This document shows, piece after piece, positions 56,721 through 64,000 of a DNA stretch of 64,000 nt. The notes beneath the pieces were generated by a model that searched no databases, was not told the origin of the DNA, and saw nothing but the letters and a program-made list of their open reading frames with translations. The stretch covers positions 22,008,075-22,072,074 of the forward strand of contig NC_066842.1 in assembly GCF_001640805.2 (NCBI RefSeq). Reading direction: 5' to 3'. Both the position numbers and the translations under genes were made by a program. The DNA is from Lates calcarifer (Eukaryota > Chordata > Actinopteri > Centropomidae). Every line of letters begins with the position of its first letter. Position 1 is the first letter of the stretch.

Positions 56721-57196
56721 TAATGGATTTATTAATGGTTGCTAATACTAATACTAAACAACTAATACTAAACAACTTTTGGGTTGTCAAATTTTGAAAA
56801 ATCCTGATCCAGCATGATACTTTTCTTCTCTTTTTAGTGGCACTGAATTACACATGGATCAACCTGGAGTGTAAAAATATTACACTGTGGTGCAAAAGCT
56901 GACCTAAGTTCAGATGCGTTTTTTGACACAGTGCTATTGTTGGTGGGAACACAGCCTGAGCAGATGGTTTAAACTATATGAATTTTCACATAAGACTTTG
57001 ACCAAGGAATTCAAATACATACTATGTCCAGCAGTAATTTAGATCATTAATCAATAAGTAACTATTTTTAGCAGTAATTAATAAATGTTTTTAGCAGATT
57101 TTATTTGGTGTGTATTTGTATGTCCTGCTGTAGTCACATATATTGGGAGTTATATGTCATAAATTCTTAATGCGTAAGGAGAAACCAGACAGCCAC

Positions 57197-57198
<2 letters not shown>
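56721..57198. other. Anonymous AT-rich DNA
   Basis: A short direct repeat, ACTAATACTAAACAACT, occurs at about 56745 and 56760. Otherwise nothing. Confidence 0.5.
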
Positions 57199-57228
<30 letters not shown>

Positions 57229-57460
57229 ACGGAGCTCTGTAGGTCTTTACTTAATGAGCTTCAAAAGCAGCTCTCCCCCACTGCGCTGAATAGGGAGAGA
57301 AAGATGGACACATTAGAGAGGAAATGAGGGAGGAGGAGAGCAAAAGAGGGAGGAAGGGAGGGAGAGGTGGAGACAGAGAAGAGATGCTGATGAGGAAAAT
57401 GGAAAGAGAAGAGAGAGAGGGAGGAGGAGGGAGACAAAGTGGGGAGGAGAGGGAGAACGT
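57199..57460. repeat. (CA)n followed by a purine-rich tract
   Basis: (CA)n at 57199-57227, then G/A-rich plus strand at 57290-57460 (GGAAGGGAGGGAGAGGTGG). The two minus-strand frames (57251-57671) are Leu/Ser/Pro-rich translations of it. Confidence 0.8.
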
Positions 57461-58220
57461 GATGTCTGAAGTGTCTGGATGAGTTATCACCGTATTTATG
57501 TTTGTTGGTCTTTATGTTGTGTTGTTGTGAGCTGTTAAAAGGATTCTTTCTCTTCTGTCTGAACTTCTCACATGAATCTGGATCTGAAAGGAAAGTACCC
57601 CATGTGCTATAGCTCCTGTCACTGTTTTTTTTTTTTTTTTTTTTAAAGTACAATTTCATTTGCTGCTTCACAAGTAAAATCCTGGTGTAAATGCACCAAT
57701 GCCAAATTTAAATTCTGATTTGACATCAATTTAAATGAAAAGTCTGTTACACTATATTGTCAGTGCAAAATGCAGTATAAATGTATGCATAAATAGAACG
57801 TAAATATAACGGTTTCCTATCAAGAATCATCTAAATGACTGCAGCTCTTTTTTAATGTTTTGCCATGGTGACGCCTCAGTATTTTACCTCTCACACATTT
57901 TAATTCTGGTTTATGTGAGCAATTCCCAAAGAGTTCTGTTCAATAGTCTTTACTTCAGCGAGCATTTACCTCTGACACTTTGTTTTTCAGTTAACCAAAG
58001 GTAAAAGTCTTTCCATCAATTTCCACCTAATGTGGCATTGAGACAGCGCTACTGTGTCACTGCAGCAACACTTTATATTACAATTAAAGACGGCATGTGT
58101 TGTGTTAAAATGTTTTTCCATTAACACATGTTGAAACAAAATACTCCCACTCCTCTAAGCTCAAGTCTGTTGGCACTGATTTCTGTTATTAGAATGGAAT
58201 CTGTCAGATAACTTGACATA
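57461..58220. other. Anonymous DNA with (T)20
   Basis: T20 at 57625-57644. Otherwise unrecognised AT-rich sequence. Confidence 0.55.
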
Positions 58221-58411
58221 GTAAATGCACTGTATTTATATGACTTTTATTTAAAGCATTTTACACATTAGCCCATTAGTCACCCATTCATACATGGTCC
58301 TGGCCTGACCATCAGTCACAGGTTAAACACTTTAATATATAGACCTGGGAATACAACCATCAACCCCGGCATCAGGGACATGGTTGTTTACTCACTAAGC
58401 CACAGCCGTCA
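58221..58411 (-). mobile_element. tRNA-headed SINE-like element, copy 3
   Basis: On the minus strand: GACGGCTGTGGCTTAGTGAG (A-box region), GGGGTTGATGGTTGTATTCC (B-box region), GAATGGGTGACTAATGGGC, and the end AGTGCATTTAC. It follows the plan of 4951-5245 but is more diverged than copies 1 and 2 and lacks the clear middle part. Confidence 0.65.
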
Positions 58412-58485
58412 TTCAATGGCATAGATTGTAGAGTGTATCAACTGGTGATAAGGATGCTCAATCTTCAAGAAAAAAAAGTATTTTT

Positions 58486-58933
58486 AAAGCTGCACTTATT
58501 AATATTTTTGTTAACAATTGATCAAATGTCTTTGCTTGATGTGAAACAAGTCAGTCATCTGGACACACTCCCAGAGAAATGTCACCCAAGTCTTCAGTTC
58601 CCCACAGCTATGAGGACTTTTAGCATGGTTAAGTTCATTGTTTGGATTTTACAGTCTGCAGTTTTACTGTTATGGTTTGCTCCTGCTCCTCTCGTCAGCC
58701 ATGTTTCATGCAGCAGGCAGCTGTTCTCAGAGAAAAAGGTCTGATAAACAAGCTGTTCACTATTTGCACTAGCTGTTTGGTGCTGGTGAACATAGTAGAG
58801 CATTTAACTGCTATGTAAATCCAGATGTGCTTTTTGTCAGAGATGCTTAATGTTGCCCTGTGTTGACTCAACATGTAAACAGGCAAATGTTGGCAAACAT
58901 CTGTCATGTTCCAAATTATTTAATGCAGCTTTT
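58486..58933. mobile_element. 447-bp MITE-like element with terminal inverted repeats
   Basis: The left end AAAGCTGCACTTATTAAT and the complement of the right end AAAGCTGCATTAAATAAT match at 15 of 18 positions. The interior (GATGTGAAACAAGTCAGTCATC; CAGGCAGCTGTTCTCAGAG; AACATGTAAACAGGCAAATG) resembles a repeat I recall from fish. The frames at 58433-58907 lie within it and have no domain. Confidence 0.65.
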
Positions 58934-60077
58934 ACACAAAAAAAATGATTTTAAAATGATTTTTAAACATTTGGTAAAATACTGATTGCACATACTAATA
59001 GAAAGTAGTCAGATGGTGATAACTTTCAAGCTGATAGAATAAATGAATTGACTAAAATGTTTTTTTGCCCATTCAGGTGCAATGCTATGTGTTTTTAAGT
59101 ACTTAAATTATTCAACTTTACCTGACAGATATATCACTTCAAAGCTAAATTTGAGTAGGCCCAGAGACCCAAAGGGTTTTAATATTAAGACAAAATATTA
59201 GACAAAATATGCCACATAACTATGAAATGTGTTTTAAAAACACAGCTCACATATTATGAAATATGACTGGCTGTTGCTTTTGCTGTGGACAGCCAATATA
59301 AATCATCCTGCTCATCTTATCTGACATATAAAGATGATGAGAAGTGGCATTATGAAATAAAACTGGTTTTGAGGAAGACAAAGAAGGAGGATGAATATAT
59401 TTTAGTTGAGTTTAGTTTAACTATGCATTGAATTACTTCAAAATGTTGCAGTTACAATAAAGATTTTGTCATCATTATTTCAGAATGTCTTCAATTAATA
59501 TCAACACTTTTATGCTCTATAACTTAGACGAGTACAGGCGATTAATCAGTTCGAAAGATAAATGGGAGACTATTTTGGTTATTAAATAATCTTATACGTC
59601 ATTGTTTCCTAACAAAATGCAACACGTCCTCAAGCAAGAAAGTAATACGTATGATCACGTTGCTTATTGTTCAATGAAGGCAAGGACAAGTGGATGAAAA
59701 AATGATTAAAATGGGAATTTATCTCTCGTCTTATCTACATGTGGATGCTTAGTCAAAATTGCTGATTATAAAGGACATTTTCTTGATGATTTTTGTTTTT
59801 AAATAAGAACTTTTTATTTTAAAAAGTGTGATTTTATTCACTTCCTAGCTGCTGCGATTTTTGTCCAACAGCTGACTATTATGTGACACTTCCTATCTTT
59901 TTCCATTCAGTTTCCTTCTCCTGAATCCTGTTTTTGGTATGAACAGCACTTTGGCACACTGTGACAGCCTTGACATGCTCAAACAAACATGTGATTATTG
60001 TGTGTCACTACCTTCGTCCCTCTTTTCTTTTCTTTTTTTTTCTCCATCTGTTTTCTCTCCTTTCCTCTGCATGCACC

Positions 60078-60078
<1 letters not shown>
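58934..60078. other. Anonymous AT-rich non-coding DNA
   Basis: No repeats or gene signals recognised apart from a pyrimidine patch at 60015-60066. Confidence 0.5.

Positions 60079-60112
<34 letters not shown>
60079..60112 (+). repeat. (AC)17 microsatellite
   Basis: Uninterrupted AC run of 34 bases. Confidence 0.95.
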
Positions 60113-60114
<2 letters not shown>

Positions 60115-60240
60115 ATGACCCCCCTGTCCTATGTTCTCTGTGCTGGTCCTGGCTCCAGTTCCAATTACCTGGTGGCTACGGCAGCGGGGCCCTAAATGGG
60201 TTGTAGCACCGAACAGGCATGTCTGCAATGGATCGCCCAG
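60113..60240. other. Small GC-richer block
   Basis: The sequence GGTGGCTACGGCAGCGGGGCC and GAACAGGCATGTCTGCAATGG stands out as GC-rich with several CpGs between a CA tract and a purine tract. Three plus frames are open for part of it, but none gives a known domain. It could be a conserved fragment or an old repeat. Confidence 0.3.
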
Positions 60241-60900
60241 TGGGATGGGAGGCAGAGGAGGAGGAGGAGGAGGAGAGAGGGAGAAGAAGAGGAGAATGCT
60301 GGCCTAGAAAGAATATGAAGGGTGAAAAGCAAGGGGTTGACAAACAGGAAGGTGAGATTGAAGAAGACAGAAGAGGAGGAATAGGTGGTATAGGAGACAG
60401 GACAAAGGAAGAGGAGAGGAACGAAGGGGGAGGAAGCAGACCACCTGCCACTGACCTGCAGGAAATTCAAGAAGAGAAGACAAAAAGAGAAGATGAGAAG
60501 GAGCTCGATGGAAGAGAAACAAGGCAAATTTCTCTCTCTTATGTTAAATGTACTTGATGGCTGATACAATTAAAAGCCATAACATGCTGCTACATATATG
60601 TTGACATATTGATTGTGCTCGATGTGTGTGGATATCCTTCTCTTAGGTGTCTTTGTATTATTCCTAATTTTTCTTCTCATCCCACAGTTTCACATGATTA
60701 ATCCCTCTGTATTTTCCTATCATGTCATATCTTTACCACTCTGTATGTTTCTCAGCTGTCTCTTACTCTAATACCTCTTTTCTCGTCTCTTCCCTCTTGT
60801 CTCTTTCCAGCTTGTGAGGAGGAGAGGAATAATAGGAGAGGAGAGGAGGAGGAGGAGACAGGGGAGAGGGAAAGCAAGCAGAATAAAGGCCAGGAGTGGG
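60241..60900 (+). repeat. Purine-rich tracts
   Basis: GA-rich at 60245-60530 (starting GGCAGAGGAGGAGGAGGAGG) and again at 60813-60895, separated by a T/C-richer part at 60620-60810. The 112-codon plus frame at 60219-60557 (Glu/Arg/Gly-rich) and the minus frames opposite it are composition artefacts. Confidence 0.65.
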
Positions 60901-63559
60901 TGAGAATGAAAAGAAGCTGTCATTTCCTACACAGCTTAAGAAATTATCTTACTGAGCCTAATGCAAGATACAATTTGGATGATTTATACTACGTAGAGTT
61001 AAAGACAAATTTGCATTATTGGTCTATTTTTGTATCCAAAAAACAAATGCAACATCAAAGCAACAGCATCCTGAAAACCTGCTGGAAATTCAACCGTCTT
61101 AATAAAACTGTTGAAAAAGCTTATGTCAAGAATGGCTTCTGTCTTTAATAATATGCTTTAATTTATGAATTGGCAAGGTCAGGGCAGTCAGAAGTAGAGC
61201 ATCTGTCCTGCCTTAACTGAATTTATGTTGGTTTCATTGAGAAATAATGTTTTTACTGTCCCATTAAACAGAATGAGCTCAACTTTTTTACCATATGTTC
61301 AAAACTTAATGAATGGATTAGAACGCACTCTAACGTAGTTGTAAGCAGATATTAGTACACTGTCTTTATCAGTGTATCAACAATTATAACATATCAGATC
61401 TGTTGTGGGTGCACAAGCAATGAATGGTTGATGGTGCAGAACAGTATAACATGATACATATCAAATTTAACTATTACACATAAACGAATCCTCACAGTTG
61501 ATTACAAAACATGTTGTAATTGTTAATACATACAAACGTTTGAAATTCTTAAATCAAGGTTCACTTTTCTTTTCTTCTTCTTTCAGTTCCATCTTATGGC
61601 CTTCATCAGTGAATGGGGTTCTTTATATTGCCATGAACATATAAAATGACTTAATTAATGAATTAATGACAATAATATTCATCATATTGTAAATCATTAA
61701 TCTTCTGTTAGAGATACAGTTTATTAAATTAAAATTTGCCCTGTCAGACCAGATATTTAGCAGTGAGTAAAACTTAGGTGTCAGAGTCACAGCGTACTCT
61801 AATATTCACAAACAGGAGGTTCAAAGATCCAGGAAGTCATTTTTTGCTGTCATTAACTAATATAGCATCTGGTGCATCTGTGAGTACTTTATATTTATAT
61901 TAATACTGACAATCAACATTTCACTATCTGCTCAGGACTTATGAACAGATCCTTGCCAAGTGTTGTGGTGTTTTGTCAAGTGTTTTATTGTATTATTGTG
62001 TTTTTATCTTCTGTATTGTGTTATGTGTTTTTATTGTAAAGCCATAACAAACAAAGCGCTGAGATAAATTGATGTTTTATTATAGAATGAATGTTATTCT
62101 GACCCTGGAAAACAGTGGATTGAGACCATAACATATTGTGGTGTGTATGATTTTTGCAATTTTTGCCTTACTTCAATAGTGAACATAATATTAGACCTCT
62201 AGTAAGAAAGAATATGCAGCAGTGTGAGTATGTTGTTGAAAATCACATGTGTGCACATCCACTACAAGTAAACATGTAAGGTGTAACATAATGCAACATA
62301 GAATATACATAGGTGACATTTAAGAAGAACACAGAGAGTCTCAAGACCAATGTGCTAAAACATGTCTTGCATTTAAAAATGTGCTTAAGTAAATGTACAG
62401 AAGAATCACCAGCAAAATATACTGTAAGCATCAAAATTAAAAGTATTCATTTGCACACTGGCCTGATGACATAGTGGAGCTCCTGTTACAGTGGTATACA
62501 TTATTGTGTATTTTCATCTATAAAAATGAAACATGTTTTATGAGCTGATCATATGATTTTGTTGTAAAATATTCATCGGCAAAGTAACCAGCAAGTGCAG
62601 CTGTCAGATAGATGTAGTGGGAAAAAAAAAAACAAAGTTGAAGAAAATGTAAATACTCCTTATGTTATTACTCATACAGAACACATGCCCATCCAAATCA
62701 GCTACATCCCTGGAGTTTTCATAGAATATATTATAAGTGTGCTGTTTTATCAGTAAATCAGTAAAATTCATCTAGATCACACCTGCAGCTTATCATGACA
62801 TATTTGCGAGAGAGAACACTCTTCTCTTTTTGTAATTTCTTGTTGTCATTATATTTAGGCTTGGTACTTTCTCCTCTGATAGTGTGATTTAGTTACATTG
62901 CAATCAGTACTGATACAGTAGTGTCTACTTTTTCAAACAAAAGTGAATTCTCCAGAGGTTATCAATAAAGTATCAAACAAAATATACAATCACCCATATT
63001 TTATCCACACCCAGGTCTGTAAAAGAATGCACATATTTGTAGGTCAAATCCACCATTTTTCAGACTCAAAATATTTGATTTTGAATACTTTGCAGCCAAT
63101 TATTATCTAAGTAAATTTTAAAAAATCATTATTTTCCCACCAGAATAGTTTTTTCTGTTAGTTTGGAGAGGGTTTTGAGACAGCATTTAGACCCTACTGG
63201 ACAATAAATCTATTAACAATAACGGAAAGAATGAGATCTTACTGTTGGAGTGTGGTTAAAATTAGAAGAATTAATCTTAATTAAGCTATTTTTATTTTTA
63301 TTTAAAGTTGCTATAATCAAAATTTTAATATTCCCAATGCATCAGATGATTATGTGTAATGTGAAACATGTAATTTGTGACAAAACCATTGAGAATTATT
63401 GACCAACTCTGCAGTTCCCCTCAACTTTATAGAGCCTAGTTCATTGTCTCAGAATTTCATCAGGAGCTGTTCTCGGCACTCTACAGTTCATGCCCAGCAC
63501 TGCTACAACACTATTTAGTCAAAGTTAGTGATTAGCTAAGTCTCGTAGAATTTAGCATT
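60901..63559. other. Anonymous AT-rich non-coding DNA
   Basis: About 2.6 kb with no microsatellite of note apart from an A10 run near 62621. The piece at 61970-62065 (TTGTAAAGCCATAACAAACAAAGCGCTGAG) loosely resembles a LINE 3' tail but is too decayed to call. No gene signal. Confidence 0.5.
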
Positions 63560-63800
63560 GACGAGGATATGCAGAACAAAGCTAAAGAGTGAAGTGGGCA
63601 TCAGGAGGGCAGAAAAAGGACTCCATATTGAAGTCAATCTTATGCTTTATCTGCTGATGACCAAAGCAACTCTTAGCTTGCCATATCAACTTAAAGGGTG
63701 ATGATATCTCAGTGTGTTTACAGCTTGTTTCCACTGCCCCCCAGTGGCCAAAAAAGTCAGTTAGAGTAGATTTCTCAATGTACAGCTTCTCATCTACGAA
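63560..63800. repeat. Probable old dispersed repeat
   Basis: ACTGCCCCCCAGTGGCCAAA, GGACTCCATATTGAAGTC and AGCAACTCTTAGCTTGCCAT have the wording of multi-copy fish sequence, including the 'CCAGTGGCC' motif. I cannot set its ends or name it. Confidence 0.35.
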
Positions 63801-64000
63801 CACACTGTGGCACCAACTTACAGGCTAAGCAAAACCTTTAGTGATACTGACATTACAATCACCATCCCAGTTTCACCAGAAGCCTGGTGCAACTCATTGT
63901 GTCTCTCTGTTTGTGTGTATTTGTCAAGGAATCCAGTGAGAGATTGTGCTGCAGCATTCACCTGACTCTGCCTCATCAAAAGTAAAAGTGTGTGTTCACA

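Noticed and set aside
60219..60557. 112-codon acidic/basic frame resembling a charged nuclear protein
   Set aside because: It is a translation of GGA/GAA-rich sequence. The opposite strand is equally open.

Overview
The window looks like vertebrate nuclear DNA, most likely from a percomorph-type teleost fish. It is AT-rich and poor in CpG. It is full of (CA)n, (GA)n and (T)n microsatellites and of decayed interspersed repeats that I recognise as fish types. These include tRNA-headed SINEs, Tc1-like ends and MITEs, a Penelope-like element with a GIY-YIG endonuclease relic, L1-like and CR1/Rex1-like LINE relics, and several repeats familiar from percomorph introns and intergenic DNA. Repeat identities rest on memory of fish sequence, not on a search.

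I find no host protein-coding exon I can defend and no rRNA, functional tRNA, CRISPR array or bacterial-style operon. All open frames are short (209 codons at most). The longest are either translations of simple repeats (52472-53101 minus, 37046-37537 minus) or have no recognisable domain. The only recognisable coding material is three broken retroelement fragments: 8193-8519 (minus, GIY-YIG), 45006-45605 (plus, L1-type ORF2 C-terminus) and 50497-50646 (plus, LINE reverse-transcriptase C-terminal part). The window is best read as a long intron or an intergenic stretch.

Layout. 0-5 kb: anonymous DNA, a (GT)22 tract and a long pyrimidine-rich stretch. 5-12 kb: a SINE, a perfect 25-bp foldback, a Penelope relic, two more SINEs and two diverged copies of one ~100-bp sequence 4.5 kb apart. 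12-29 kb: mainly anonymous DNA with microsatellites, a 104-bp Tc1-type MITE at 16752 and a candidate regulatory element at 14549-14760. 29-42 kb: an (AT)n-(T)n tract and a run of MITE-like elements (32985-33395, 33495-33673, 38544-39414), a SINE/LINE tail and a Tc1 end. 42-52 kb: LINE relics, a 22-base C tract and a cluster of nested repeats at 50440-51350. 52-64 kb: strong purine/pyrimidine strand asymmetry, a compound GT/GA tract, an unexplained block at 56040-56720, a 447-bp inverted-repeat element and AT-rich anonymous DNA.

No genes work together here. The points most worth checking are the duplicated sequence pair (7166-7280 and 11655-11775), the POU/AP-1/PBX-motif cluster at 14549-14760, and the complex block at 56040-56720. 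I see no convincing new biological system.
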